Assembly: GCA_013398955.1 (NCBI GenBank)
Contig: VWPU01013595.1
Span: 35,578-99,577 of the forward strand
Origin: Callaeas wilsoni
Lineage: Eukaryota > Chordata > Aves > Passeriformes > Callaeidae
DNA length: 64,000 nt
Direction: 5' to 3'
Below are positions 27,601 through 56,293 of this stretch, in pieces. The notes beneath the pieces are model-generated. The model had not been told where the DNA came from, searched no databases, and was given only the letters and a program-made list of their open reading frames with translations. The translations under genes were made by a program, and so were the position numbers. The first letter of the stretch is position 1. The number at the start of each line of letters is the position of its first letter.

Positions 27601-30336
27601 CTCACCCACCTGAGCAGAGAGAGTATCTGATGGCCAGAAGCATGTGAAAGCTTCTGGAAGGATCAGGCTGGCCTCCTCTTTGCTTTCTTCCTGCAGCTGG
27701 CTCACGACACACTATCCAAAAACAGGATGTGCGAACTCTGGAGGGAAATCAAATGCCTCCTGAAGATACTGGTGTTCCCACCAACTTTCCAGAGTCTCCC
27801 ACTTCTGAGCTTTAGTAAGTCTGGCACACAGGCTGTCCAAGAACTGCTGTCAGGCCTGCTCTAAGGTCTAGGCAGCTGTGACCATGGCTGTCTACAGCCT
27901 TCCTTCTCTATTCCCTTCTCACTTCTACCTTAGACAGCAACTATGAACAGCACACCTTCCAGCACAGCCTCCCCTCAGTAACCAACACTTGAAATCTTGT
28001 AATACTAGCTTGTCTACCTCTCACTGGACTGCTACATGTTTGGAAAAATCATGTCAGCAAGCAGGACAATGCATCCTTTTTCTCCTGCCATCCCAGGGGC
28101 ACTTAGCCCACAACCAGTCCATGACTGCAACTGCCTACTGAAATAGCAGCTCTGTCCCTGACACCAAAGTCTCTAATCCTGAAGTGACCACACGGTGGTA
28201 CAAGGCATCTCTAGAACAAACTTCATGCTGCTGCTCCCAGAGCCTGATTAAAGAACAGCTGCCGTGAAACATTTCAGGCTTGTTGGAATGTGGAAGGGGA
28301 AAAAACATTACTAGTGTCAGCAGGTAACTGCCTTTCATTCCAACTAAACTGACACCTCAACCAGTATTTGTCACTGCTACTGTTCACAGGATTGTGTGTA
28401 GTATCATCTGACAGTCCCCTACAGCACTTAGAGAGGGGAAGACACTGTGTTGTCTCTGGAAGTTGAGGAAGGTTACACAGGCCCCTTATCCTTATGCACA
28501 GGTTGCATAATTCCTTGGACAGACCTCACATGGCAGGAAATAAGCACGTTGAGGCAAAATTGTTTCCTGGCAGATTTCTCCTACACCTCACAGTGGTATG
28601 AAATTGCTTTTAAAGGCCTAAAGCAGCCCTCCTGTTCAGATTAGCAACTCACTGTTTGTCCACACACTCAGGCCCCATGTACTAGTTCCATCTGAAGCCT
28701 CACATGCCTGTCCTCCTCCTCCACCATAACAAGCTGGATAGGAAAACAGTGAATTCCCCTGGGTTGAATCTCAGTTGCACAGGAAGCTCAATGCTTCTGA
28801 AGAGATCTATTCAGTATCACTGTAGTAAAGACAAATGCTATGACACCTGAAAATGTTTGTTGCCCTGGTCTTCAAGAACGCTTCTTCATCGTTTTTGAAC
28901 CGTACCCCATACCCCAGCTGCTGACCTTCTGGTACGCAAGGACTACTGAAGTGCACAGCCTCTTCCTACTGCTGCTAGGTTATCCAGCCACCAAAGATCT
29001 CATCCCTCTCGTGACAGACTGAAAAATGAGTATTTCACTGCAGCCTAAGGTACCACCATACTGCAACACCTGGGCAGCCAAAGAGACTTTGCCACCATCG
29101 TCCCTATATTCTATTCTGCCCAATCAGAGCAACAGAAAGCATGACAAAAATAGAAAGGACATTGAGGAAAATGTAGATTGCGGGACAGCAGAGTAACACA
29201 CTTCAGTGGGACTCAGTGGTTTGGATCATTGACACCATGGGCATACACTAGGAACAAACTTCTGTTGCATGAAACTAACCCAAAAGATTTAACTTGCATA
29301 CAACAGCAGAAGCTCTCCAATCTAAACCAGGATACAAGGACAATCAGGAAGATTCACTTTAACACCACAAAATTGCCTTGAACTAGTGTAGATACAGCTT
29401 TTCAAGAGAACCTCATTGTAGACAACCAGTGGAACCTGGAAAACCATCAAGTGATTCCCTCAAATTAGGTCTAAACTGCCAATCTCTTTTCAGCAGTACA
29501 TGCCTGTAATACCAAGCCCATAAGTAGAATGAAGAAGAACCATGTAACTAAAAGAAACATAAATAATACAATATTTGGTTAGGTAATGTGTTAAAATTTA
29601 ATACCAGCCCTATTCTGATAGCATCTCCCAATTAGAATTCCATAAAAAAGCCAAAACAAGTATTTTTTTTCTTTCCTGTAGTTTTGATATATACCAGACC
29701 TAAACATACTTCATACTTTTTCTTACGTATTTTCAACCACTCCTTCTCCAATCACTGGAAAACAATGCAGATAATCTATAATCTCCCCATACTTGGTTAG
29801 ACTTGAAAACAGAAGATTCCAGAGCGAGGAAGAAATCCAGAGATCTTCACCTAAGACAAAACCTAACCTTTCTACACTTTTCATGGAAGCTCTGATTCTC
29901 TCTGCCCCTCACTACCCCCTTCAGAATCCGCAGACATTTTAAAAGACTTCGCAAAGTCTGCAAAACTTATGGGAAATAAATTTGTACATCTAACTGGGGT
30001 GAGCCTAGTTTCAACGCAGCACGATTTGAGTAATGAAGCCATGCACCATGCCCATATTTCAGTACTGATCAAGGAATAAGGTTTTCACACGAGAAAGAGC
30101 AGGATTAACACGGAATAAATACCAGTTCTGCAGTTGCGGTAACAGCTTTCCATGCACTACCCTTTGACCACTAGATGGCAGCTGCATGCCAGACCAATTC
30201 TAACAAGAAAAAATAGTGACATCAACCGGATTGGGTCCTTTTTTATTAAATAACTGTGTTGAATCCTTGTATAGTATTAGTATAAACAAGTCAGACTAAG
30301 TTAAAAAGTATGTCCTCTTACTCTAGGTGGTAAATG

Positions 30337-30355
30337 CAAGGCAAGGCAAGGCAAG
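30337..30355. repeat. (GGCAA)n short tandem repeat
   Basis: CAAGGCAAGGCAAGGCAAG, nearly four copies of a pentamer, in the gene-poor region. Confidence 0.8.
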
Positions 30356-32975
30356 AGCCTCTAAGCCCACCACGTCAGTTGTTTATTGTACCTTTAGGTA
30401 AGAGCCTTGAGTAGGAATGAATTAAATTTGGTATTTGTTCTCCAGTACTGCTTCAAGAAAAGGGCCTTAAGTCTTTTAGCTCATTCTCTTAACTCAGCCT
30501 CTTGGAAACCAGATGCAGTTAAGGTGCAGCTAAGATGCCTATTAAAATGCAATTCTCCTAAAATGTTCCCCCTCACAGCATTCCACCAAAGTGTTACACA
30601 TTCCATCTTTGTGAAAGTTGCAAATGGCCACCCAGGAACAGGAACCTGAAACATAAAAATGAAATATTCTGGTGTAGCTAATGGAAAACTACTGATTCAT
30701 ACACGCTCAGAAATTTGACAAGATAGCGAGTTACATGGGCAACTGCAGAAATGCTGCTTGGATGCCAGAAGGAATGACATGAAATACTTGTGTAACTATT
30801 CTCACATTACGTTGTTGGGACTGCAAAACAATGGAGAAAAACTTACACTGGAATATATTCACTTGCCACAGTTGTCCTCTGCACTCCCCAATGTGCGCTC
30901 CTCTGCTTCATGTCATGAGCTGCACCAGTTTTATCCTCAAGATACCATTTTTTTCTGGTTAAGCCTTTTCAATAATTAATTGGTTCCATCCACAGCATTC
31001 TCTTTTGCACCCTGAAGATTCAAACCTTTAAAGCAACAGCAGCAGGGAGAACACTCTACCAAGAAGAAAAATCAGTAGCTTAATGCTTTTGCTTTCTGCA
31101 AATTTATTTATTATTTTTCAATATGAGCCATCTGTAAGAACAGACGAACTATAATCCTTCCCATTGGCTTTACGTCCTCCATTTAACAGTAATTCAGGTG
31201 AAGTTAAAACACTAAAACTTAACATCTGGGCATGTCTAACCTATTTAAAGAGGATTTTTTTCAAGTGGTGCTCACTTCTCCAGTTCAGCCTATGAGCTTT
31301 TTATCTTTCACATAAAGCTTACATCTTCACCTGAAGATACAAAATAGTTTTTGTCATTCTTTATCAGCAGCTGGATCTAGTTATCACCTGCTTTCTGATA
31401 CGACTGCTTGTAAGACTTTACAGCACACTAAAAGGAAGCTTGGGCTGCAGGTTCTGTCAGGAAAGGCAGTGGAGCCCAGGAAAGGAGCTGTGCTAGGCCA
31501 CGTGCAGCGCGTATACTCTGCTTAAAGCTTCACCTGTTCTGTTTCAGGCAGCAATAAGTTTTTCTTGGAAAAGATTATTGTAGTCATGTACTGGGCAAGG
31601 GCTTGTGGCAAATACTTATTTTGAATTGTTCTTAAAGTCTCATTTCTCGTGACACAGAGATGCAGAGATTAACAAGTTGAAACAGGATACTGGGAAAAAG
31701 ACTGAAGTGTCCTTATTACCCATTAACATTACAATTTATTTTAACAAGGCACAATAAGGTACAAAACAAGTAACCAGACAGGGTAGCTGCTTTCCCAATA
31801 CCTCAAGGGATCTGCAGGGAAGATGCTCAGGCACTACCAGTTCCAGAAATCCACAGAAGATGAGACTTTGGCAAACCCAAAATAAGTACCTAAACCTGTG
31901 TCTTACCTGCATAACTTATTTACTGCCCCAACACTGACTTACAGCCACATGGTTTTCCAGTGTTCAACCCAACACAGCTTGAGGTTCCAATCCAGCTTTC
32001 ATCATCTGGTACATGCAGTGAGAACACTTGGTTATTAGCCCATGAGTTGCATGCAGCCACCTGGTTAGACGTTGTCCCCAAAACCTTGATAAACCTTTGA
32101 AACAAGGCAAGCAAAATCAGTGTATGATCCAGGTGAAAAAAGTATGCAGCTGCACTGAGAGTGAACTTGAAAGCTTCTACTGCTAATCAGCAGAAGCAAA
32201 AAATGACAGCAGAACGAAAACATCCAAGGCTTTGCGTAAATGTCCCAATCCTGGTATTGATTCATTGAGTTCCTTTTTATTGACAAGAACCAGTATGTGC
32301 ATGAACTTTATTGCAAACTCTGACTTGTATTTAAAAACTCCTCCCTTTCCTTTAAGGAGTATTAGCCCATGTGGACTCAGACATTTGACTGTGCTGTTGT
32401 CATCTCTGCTTCAGGATACGGAGACATTCTCTCGTCATTGCTTTTTTCACAAGTTCATTTGAAATCAAATATTCACATTTGTCCTCATGTACATTCCAAA
32501 GCAGATGGATACCAATCATGAACCAAGCTACTATTCAAATGAGTTCAAAAGCAATACAACATTGACAGTACCACTGTCTCTGCTCTTTGCTAAGCTGCAA
32601 TATTACCTGGCAGGTTTGTATAAGGCATCTTCATCTCTAACCAACCTGGCAGCAAGGACAGTCCCACAAACATCAGCCATGGACACAGAAATTAATAGTC
32701 TGCCAGGAAGAAGTTCAATATCTAGTTAAAAGACTAGGCTTTTACAACTATTATCTCCATAAACCTCTACACAGCAGAATCCCTTTTCTGTCAACCTCTG
32801 AGCTTTATGTTAAAGGACAAGCATGGAATATTTCTGTCTGTCATCTACAAATTCTGAAGATTCCAGCTACCCAGGACAGTTACTCTCAGGTCACCTTCAT
32901 TCAGCCATATTCAACTGATGCCTTAGGATTTTAGCTTTTGTATTTTCATGTATTTGTAATCCTGCAATTCTTTAG

Positions 32976-33366
32976 TGTGTAGCTCTGAGCTCCCTATAGA
33001 GTGTTAGCAACTGCTTTTCCCATTTTTGTCAGACACAACAATTCCTCTCTAGGCCTGAGAATCAAGGACACCTCACTGCTGCAGGCCCTGAGAAATGTAA
33101 ACAAAAGTGAGTTGGGGGGGAGCAAACTCAGAGGATGGGACTCCACTGCCTGAAGCTGTAATTGGACAACTAACTTCTGATATGCAAATAGACAAAACTT
33201 ACATCTGTCCAAAAAATGTGTGACTGCCGTCCATCTTGGGTGTAGTCTGTGTGAGCATCCTGCTCTGCCCAAGGTGTGCCCTGTGAAGGCCTTTCAATAA
33301 ATACCTGCCCTTTATCCTTTCTCTCTGTCTAGCCTCTGTTCCAGGTCAGCCTCTACAAGGCATCAC
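32976..33366 (+). mobile_element. Candidate solo LTR of an endogenous retrovirus (ERVL-like), boundaries approximate
   Basis: The right half has LTR layout: GTCCATCTTGGGTGTAGTC, GAGCATCCTGCTCTGCCCAA, GTGAAGGCCTTTC, a polyadenylation signal AATAAA at 33296-33301, then a pyrimidine-rich stretch and CTAGCCTCTGTTCCAGGTC ending at GGCATCACA. This resembles avian ERVL-type LTRs that I recall, but no comparison could be run. I see no internal retroviral genes beside it and no clear target-site duplication, which fits an old solo LTR. The 5' end could instead be near 33002. Confidence 0.6.
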
Positions 33367-35289
33367 AACAGCAATAGTGTCTTTCATATTTTTATTACTA
33401 CAGAGCACAAAAAAATGTCTCCCAGCCCCAAACTAATCATACAGAGCTCCAGTAATTCAATCTGACAGTTTCCACTTAGACTTATCAAAAGACAAGCCAC
33501 AGACAGGAACACTTCTTCATATAAATGACACCTTTCTGCTCATCAACTGACTTCGGCAGAAACACAGTAAGATGGATTTCTATGATCAAACAAGCTTACA
33601 ACAGGGATGTAGGTTACTGACAATAAAAGCAACTTCCTTCTGCAGATCTGAAGAATTCCCATCAGTTTCCCAGGCAAGTAAGTACACAGCAATGCACAGC
33701 ACTGGGATGCTGCAAGCTGTGTCACACCTACCCATTTGCTTCCCTCTCAACAGAGAGTACAGTACAAATGGAAACTGTCTTCCTAACAGCATCCTGAAAC
33801 TTGGTGACACCTGGCAGCAGGACACTTGCAGTTAATCACACTAAACCTGGAAGCAAAATGACCAACTCAGAATTCAGTGGCCACAAGTATTCCTGCGTGT
33901 CTAGATGCAGCAAGCCAAATACAATCCACTAGTTTAACATCCCTTAGTGTTTTCAGTGAGTCTATTTCTACAGCAGTTTTTGGAAATACATCAGATCAGT
34001 ATAAACAATGCTACCTAAACAGAAATAGTGTTCAAGGTATTAGAGCAGCACAATCACAACTATAGGAAACCTTTTCCTCCTTTAAAGCAGCAAACAATTA
34101 TCCATGCATAGAAAACAGTGAGCACTATAAAGCATACAAAAAAAGTGATGCAAAACAAGAATCTTGTATCAATCAACACAAAAGAGACCAAAGTAGCACC
34201 CCTTGCGGCATACTTGAAATTAGTCTTTGGGAATTGCAAAATGCCCATCAACCAGAAAGGAACAAGACAAGAGGTTGTGTGCCATGTGTAGTAAACTACA
34301 GTTACGGAACAAATATTACTGTCAGATAAAGGTGTGGGGGGAGAACATGCAAAAATGTATCTCAAATGGTGTAATGTTTTATATGCCTTTCAACAGCCCA
34401 TTTGAGAATCCTCCCGTTTATTCCCAGCACACTACACGTGCTATTTAACAGCACTTGAGGCTTGTACAGACAAGATGTTTATGTGAAAAAAAAAAAAAAA
34501 TTATTAGCCTTTAGACCACTAGCAATTTCCATGGAAGAAAGTTAATTTTATCCGAGTAGAATTAGATATAGGTTATCTTTTCTACCTCTCCCAGAATAGA
34601 CAATATTAAAAATAGAGACATATACTAACCCTGTAAACATAGCTGAAGTGGCAAGTTCTGTTATGTATCAGACTTGCTTTTAGTGTGGAATATCAGTCAT
34701 ATCTGTCGGGGTAAGATTACTGCATCATGTATGTTTTCTGCCACAGGATGATGAGGGATGTTAGCAGACATCCCAACTCTCCAGAAAGCAAAACAGCATT
34801 CAAATAATTTCCAAATGACTGCTGCTATATAAAAATAGCAATTCTTTGGAATACCAGCACCAGATGTGGCTTACTAGTGCCATTAAATAAACTAAAAATT
34901 TCCTATTTCTTTAGGACACAGAAGAAGGCCCGAAGACTTTATTTTTCTTTTGACATAGCATCTGTAACACAAGCGAGCATGTTAGATACTCACATAACAT
35001 ACAGCTTTACACCTGGACATTTTATGATACAGAAGACATTGTTCCAGAAACTAAAGGAAAAACGGAAAAGTGTGAATCCAGATGTTTGGTAACACAGAGG
35101 CTGGCACTTGGTAAAACCCAGCATTTTCAAACTTGCCAAAGTACACGTCAAGTAAGCAATGACTTAGAGCAGGAAGTTACCATGTCAATGCTTACAGATT
35201 AGATTTCATTAATTACCTTGTCACAAACTGCAGTTACCCTCACACAGCTCTCATCACTGACTTTCAAGAACAAGTGTCTTTGAACAACA
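33367..35289. other. Sequence between the LTR candidate and the probable PPP1CB transcript end
   Basis: AT-rich with an A15 run. It may belong to longer PPP1CB 3' UTR forms if the minus-strand AATAAA motifs at 34417-34422 or 33391-33396 are used. No coding sequence seen. Confidence 0.5.
34486..34500. repeat. A15 homopolymer
   Basis: An uninterrupted A run just outside the probable PPP1CB 3' UTR. I recognise no retrocopy next to it. Confidence 0.8.
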
Positions 35290-37159
35290 TCGAAAGAAAT
35301 CTACTTCCAACATTTTATTCCAAGCATTGAAACTGGTGTTTGCTTCAAAGTGGGGTAAAATAAACCATTGTTCGAAACCACAGACCAACCCAGTATAAAT
35401 CAGTAACAGATAGATATATTGTAAGATTTCAATTTTTTTAAAAAACAACCAACTCCACACATTTTGAGTAACAGTCAGGTATGTTAAAATAACCAGTCAG
35501 ACTTCATTCAAATGAATTAGACAACTTTTACTAAATGAAAAAACCTACATTTAAAATATGCATTTAAAACAAAATGGAATTAGAAAAGAGACTTAAATCC
35601 ATTTTAAAGAACTTGCTCACTGTGTCAGAAATCAATATATCTCTTGCATTATATAATGTGCCAGTTCATAAAACGTAAGTTACTAGAATCCTCAATTTAA
35701 CATTTTCAAAGACAATACTGAAGTCAAGAGTTTTACATCTACTGATGCACATTTAGAATGGTATAAATCTGCAGCCTTCCCCCAAAGAATCTTACGAATT
35801 TGACAATATTCAGTAAAAGCTTTAGTAGTTGTGTCCAATAAGTATTGCATCCTAAAGCATCACAAATCTGTGCCTTTCATTTATCCTACTATATATTTTG
35901 TATCTTCTCTATATCTTGCTATTTGCCAATGTTAACTCTTTTAATAAAGGAGAGAACTGAAAAGAAATACTGCATAACTCTTGATCACGTACAGAAATTA
36001 TTGCTACTATAGTACACTACAAAGCAGAAGTCTATACAATAGTATATGAAATTTGATCATGAAAATCCAAATGATAGAATCTTTAGTGATGTAAGCCTTA
36101 CTATAAAGTTGGACATTCCTGTAGCATTTTCAGCTCATCACCCATCATCTAGCCTATTGTATGTTGAGGAACATCCATTTAAACACACCCTCTTATGAAA
36201 AAGAATGTCAGCTTTCAAAGGCTTAGCAAATAAGGATCTTCATGTTCTGTGGAACTATGTAAGATGAATTTTGATGCAGGTAGGAAGTTACCTGGAAGCT
36301 AAGCATGCCAAAGGTGTTTCATGCTAATAAAACTAAAGCCAAGGTACCACTTAATCAAGTTACCAACTAATAGGCAATACCATTTTTGTCCTATCTAAGT
36401 TAAATGAAGTGCCATCGCACAGTGTAATGTCAATAATTTAAAATAGTGTAGTGCACAAATTCATTGTGTGGCAGTTTAAGTTAAAAGGTCAGGACAGGTT
36501 TTTCCTGTCTTGATGTATGTTGGCTGCCAAGCTGTCCAGTCTGGGCATTTGGGATTCAGTTTGCCTTTTAATCACTACTGTACTATAAACTTTGAATTAT
36601 AATCGGGCACACGGCATTATGATGAAAAAACAGGGGATTAGGGGGAGGATAAGAGATCAATGGCTGTTCTAGAAAGCCCCTTCCTCATATCAATTTCAAA
36701 GAGCCAGGAAATAAGACTAGATACCATATTCGCATCATTCTAGCTACAAAATAACCAAAGTAAAAGCAATCAAGCAACAATAAGACCACATTACACAAAT
36801 GGAACATCATGCTCTCATCTGGTTTAACTATTACACCAAGTTTTAACTGGGATGTTGGTCAACTTTAAAAACCGTGGTAAATGTGAATATGTAGTTGCAA
36901 TAGTTTTTTCCTAATTTTTTTTTCCTCTCTATGCTGGATATTAGAACTTGGAGCTATACTTGTTACAATACAGTGTCGCACATCTTTCTACTAGAAAAAA
37001 TTAATAAAGATCCTTTACCCGTCTCTTTAAGTTAAACGTGTGACATCATAAAGGGTGTCAAATGGCTGGATGGTTTTACAGTGCACACTTATTATATACT
37101 GTAATATGGAGTTTTGTCCTTGACAGATCTGATGGTGTTTTCTACATTATTTCCTTTCT
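35290..37159 (-). other. PPP1CB: Probable PPP1CB 3' untranslated region
   Basis: AT-rich, intron-free-looking sequence follows the stop codon. The first canonical AATAAA on the minus strand is at 35314-35319, with GT-rich sequence just downstream (about 35225-35290), so I place a likely transcript end near 35290. Variant ATTAAA signals occur at 36567-36572 and 35940-35945. Further AATAAA motifs at 34417-34422 and 33391-33396 would give longer forms; the last lies at the edge of the LTR candidate. The boundary is inferred and transcripts would decide it. Confidence 0.45.
35314..35319 (-). terminator. PPP1CB: Candidate polyadenylation signal AATAAA for PPP1CB
   Basis: The hexamer AATAAA on the minus strand lies about 1.84 kb after the stop codon and is followed by TG-rich sequence. 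It is the first canonical signal after the stop. Use is not proven; later signals exist at 34417 and 33391. Confidence 0.4.
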
Positions 37160-51778
<14,619 letters not shown>

Positions 51779-54700
51779 CTGAAATGAGATATTTAACAGT
51801 TGAAGGTAACTACCACATAGATATACAGCAACAGCTAAATGCAGATCTGTATTTGGCAAAAAGCCAGCATCACATTCCACATATGTACCAAATACCTTGG
51901 AATTATGCTGTCCGATGAATTGCAAAATTAATCTCTGATACTGTGGTAATCTATGCTTAAAGATCTGTATGCATTCCTGTTGAATCAGGTTCTCAGAAGA
52001 GAACAATTTAATCTGTGTTTTTGTCCATATCTGGATAAATAGCAATTTTAAGACATGTTTAATTTAACAACCCCTTTATGCTAGAGTATTCATAAAATAC
52101 AAGAAAAATCTCGAGAACAGAAAACCTGAAAACATTTCCACATTAGCACAAGGTAAACTTCTTTACGACTGTTAAGTTCAACAGGACTAGTTAAATACAA
52201 AGAAAAAAAATCAGACATGATTATGTTTACACTTTCAGCAGCTGAAACTGCCATATTAGGAACACCACACTAAAAACTACGAAAGTTTGACGAAACTTTC
52301 ATATATAATGGCTCTTAAATTACTGAAACCCTTACAGCCAAGAACATTCTAATTAGAATGAAATTGAATTCGCAAAACCTGTAAGTCAGGTACTCAGGCC
52401 TATATTTAGTATAAAATCAAAAGCATTCGCATGTCATTGCACTCCAACCAATATCCTCTGGCAAGTTTATCTGCAGCTGCTTCTTTCTACAAGCATCTGT
52501 ACCATTCCTCTGTCAGAGGCTTTAATGTGTCTTTAATGAGGCAGCAAAATAAAACAAATGTGTCTTTACTTTGGCCGATTCAGTTTAGTCTTGCACCTCA
52601 GCATAAACCAAACTTCAGAGCTCAAACTAATAAGCCAGAATTTACCAGTGTCTACAACAGGCAAACATCCCGTCCTGCCATCTGTTTTAGATGAAAGCAA
52701 CATTCAGCGTTAAACCATGGTAGTACCTACAAGGGAAGGTAGTATGAAACATTTGCAGCTCAAATCCAAATGCTTTCAAATTTAAGCACAGTAAGACATT
52801 GCTTCATTAAAATTTTAGTTACAACTTCAGTTAGTCTAATAAATTTGTGAACAGAAGAGCAAAAACTAGATCTTCACACATAGCAAATTCCTAGGTCACC
52901 TGCTTTCCCTCTCCAAAACTGAAGAGTAAGTTGTTTTTTTAATTAACATAACCTCCCTTTTTATTTCTGCTTAGCTCCTAGAAAAACCTACTATATAGAG
53001 GAGATCAGTATAATTACATCTGGCATTATCAACATTGTGCAATGGGGAAGAAAGGATATGAGGGAAAACAGTTTGTCCTAGGTCACCTAGTACTACAGCC
53101 CAAAGCGTTAAGCTCAAAAAGCTGTGCTCTGGTTATCACTGCATACTTGTCCCAGTGTAACTGCTCATCTGACCATGCCAACACTGTGCTATAAATATTT
53201 ATTTTTAATAAACACCAGACACTTGTTAAACAGAGGTTAGGAAGCAGTCAGGGGAACGTGTGAAAAGGCAGAACTGAAGAGTGGCTTTCAAAAGCAGGGA
53301 AGAGATACGAAATTAGATCCTGGGACAGCTAGCGTGAGTGCCAAAGTAGGAGGAGGAATAGTCTATCTGAAGTTGAGGATATCCTGGAAATACTTCGCTC
53401 ATTAGAACCTCACAAGAAAAAGGCTGTGGCATACAGGACTTCTTTCAGTGAAGCTCTGAATCACTACCAGGTGATATTTACCACGTGGTAAATCACATTC
53501 CTCTTGCTAATTAAGATTTCAACTATACTTGAGAAAGCAAACAGCATTTTAGCAACACTTTTTATGTTGTTATTCCTCATACATTAAGATGTTGGCTTAC
53601 ATATTAGAAGAATACAAAGGCAGACATCAGAAACAATCAAGGCGACTTGCAAACAATATGTGCCTACAGGCTTCCACTTCATCATATCTCAAACATTTGA
53701 GCAATATTCTTACAGATGTATTTTCAGACCCATTATTAGCAAAAAACAAAAAACCCAAAAAAACTCCAACCCAAAAACTCAGGCTTGACATCTTTGCATA
53801 GGTCTTGACTATCCAATTTGTGAGGTAGCAAAATGTTCCAATAATCTTCATTTTAAATGCTTCCATTCCAATAGCTTATAATGATCCCCTTCGAAGACCT
53901 GGAACTCTTTCTGACAGGTACACTAAACTGCCATTATACATAAGCTCCCACCTGAACAAGCAGAGTCTTCCTATTACAATGGCTATAATTCTGATTAAAC
54001 AATTGCTCTATTTTAGACGCCTAGATTGCAACAAAGTCACACCAAAGCACCATGCAGCACAACCAGCTTTCCAGTCATGTCTTCCCACTACAGACAGTGC
54101 ACTCTTTTAACCATAAGCAATGCCATTCTCTTCTGTATTTAACTATTTTCATGATGTTTTGCAATACCAAAATTATGCCATTTCATATGGATCAAAACCA
54201 AGAAGTGGAACTGCACACTTACTATATCCATTCCAGTTTTGGAAGTCAAACCCAGCAAAGCCCACTATAAACAACATTAATGTTACCAGAAGTAGCACCA
54301 GACCAAGCACTGAGATAACAGTTCAAGTAGGGCACCCGTAATACTTAAAATAACTTGGATCCAATCAGTATTTCTTACAACACCAGCCTTTAGCTCCCTT
54401 TGAAACTCACATGGAAGTTTAAACTTGGAACATTCACTTTATAGGATTGATACTTTGAGTGGTGCTTGATTTTTTGATGAGAAGATACAGCGAATATGCA
54501 GCTTCTGACTTCATAATTAACTGCCAGTCCGTGCCTTGATGCTAGCTCTTTACTTTTAACAGGAGAGCCCTAAATGCTGCAAGTCCTCAACAGCCAGATC
54601 ACCAAAGTAACTTATTACCTCACTTCAGATTTTCCAGGTTAAAAGACACTTCTACAACTCTGACAGGTCTATCACTCTCAGAAGAGGAGACACACACCTG

Positions 54701-56271
54701 ATGATCAGTCACTTCCATCCTTTGGGAAGGGTGCAGATCTGCGCCATCACACCTTTGCAAAGGCACCCTCCACCCAAACAGTCCCCAGCTCCAGAGTAAA
54801 CATGTAAGTTCAGTTACATTTGAAGTAATACAAAACCTGGGGTTTCATGAGGAATAATCATCAGTACTAGTTCAGATAAAAGAAGCTTTCTCCCACAGTT
54901 CCCTGATCAGCAACAAGGGTACTACATATTGAGAAATGAGAGGCTCCCGTGACCCTGAAAGGCTCAGCACTTCACTGGATTCACAAAGACACTGAAAGGT
55001 TTGCCAAGCAGTCATCCGGAACAGATGTGCCACAGCTGTGGTACAAGTACACAAGTAAGACTAAGCACTTATTTCAGCAGCTTACATTACAACTAGAATT
55101 TTGTTTGAGTTCCTTTGACTCAGCTGAGCTTTGTATGGATTGTAAACAACACTGCATTTAGATTTTCAAAAGCCACATCCCCAAGAAGAGATTGAAGAGG
55201 AGGTTCTAAGAACCAGATCGAGAGTGTAAGAGATGTTTTCCAGACTCATTTACACATTACTGTAGCTAACCGCTCAAGTCATAGCTTCACACATTGCAAA
55301 ATCTGTAGCTCACAAACAGCCTTTAACAGTATTGGAAAACCATCATTTTTAACAGCTGTCAGTTACACAGGGCAAAAATACCATATTAACATTAAAAGTA
55401 AATTAATTCTCTTTAACCTAAAATGCACATGCTGTAAACAAGCTTGGATTTACATAAATTAGCCTTTCGATAGGGACAGTAGGGACAGCAATTCCTGTTG
55501 TAATACACAAACACACGTGCTTTGACAGAACAAGGCTTTCCTGCAGTGAGCTTCAAGCAGAGTGACATAGCAGGGGATAAAAAAAATAAAAGCAAAAATA
55601 TATGCACTGAACACTGAAATTTATTTTAGCACAACAGATCCTATAGTCACCCAAAAGGTACCCTAATTGATATTAGAATAATCTCTGCATCTACACAATC
55701 TTTGGTAAGCAACCTTAAGAAGTCCAGTAACAGTAATTAGCAATCCAAGACAAGCTGCAGAGTGGCAGGTATTTTTTGCTGAAAAACTTCAACAAAAAAT
55801 AATAATTTTTTTTTAATCCCTCCAAACTCATGCCAGAGAGTAGTAGATTATGTAAAGCAATACTGGAAAGGAAAAGGAAAGTGGGTCAAGAATTGGCTGT
55901 TGCAAGTTCCACATGCATCGCTTTTTTCCATAGCCTTTCATGAAATGGAAAAAATGTATTTAACCTGTTCTGTCACACTGCTTCTGGTGTGCCTCTCTCC
56001 AAGCAACTAAGCTGCTCATTTTGTGCCATCACTAATAGTTTCTTCAATTACTATATCAGCTGTGGTATGCACAGCTGCCCTAAGCATTTACATGGTATTG
56101 GTTTCCAAGACTGCAGTGTCCCGTTTACTGGATGTAACACTTACAGTTTTATCATAACATCAAAACTCAGAAACTTCTCCCTAGTATCATAAAAAACTGG
56201 GTCAGCATTATTGCTAGTAAGTATTCTCCTTTTCCTACACTCTGCCTGTATTCCAGACATATATTTCTGTG

Positions 56272-56293
56272 GCCACACAGTAGCCACACAGTA
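56272..56293. repeat. Exact 11-bp tandem duplication in PPP1CB intron 1
   Basis: GCCACACAGTA is repeated twice without mismatch. Confidence 0.8.

Larger units (their letters stand above)
22246..32975. other. Gene-poor region left of the LTR candidate
   Basis: No exon recognised on either strand. It holds the 24613-24640 hairpin and the GGCAA repeat. The longest frames (about 100 codons at 26739-27059 plus strand and 27403-27705 minus strand) have no familiar motif. Confidence 0.6.

Noticed and set aside
27403..27705. 100-codon minus-strand open frame
   Set aside because: Considered as a retroelement fragment, but no motif of reverse transcriptase, integrase or gag could be recognised.
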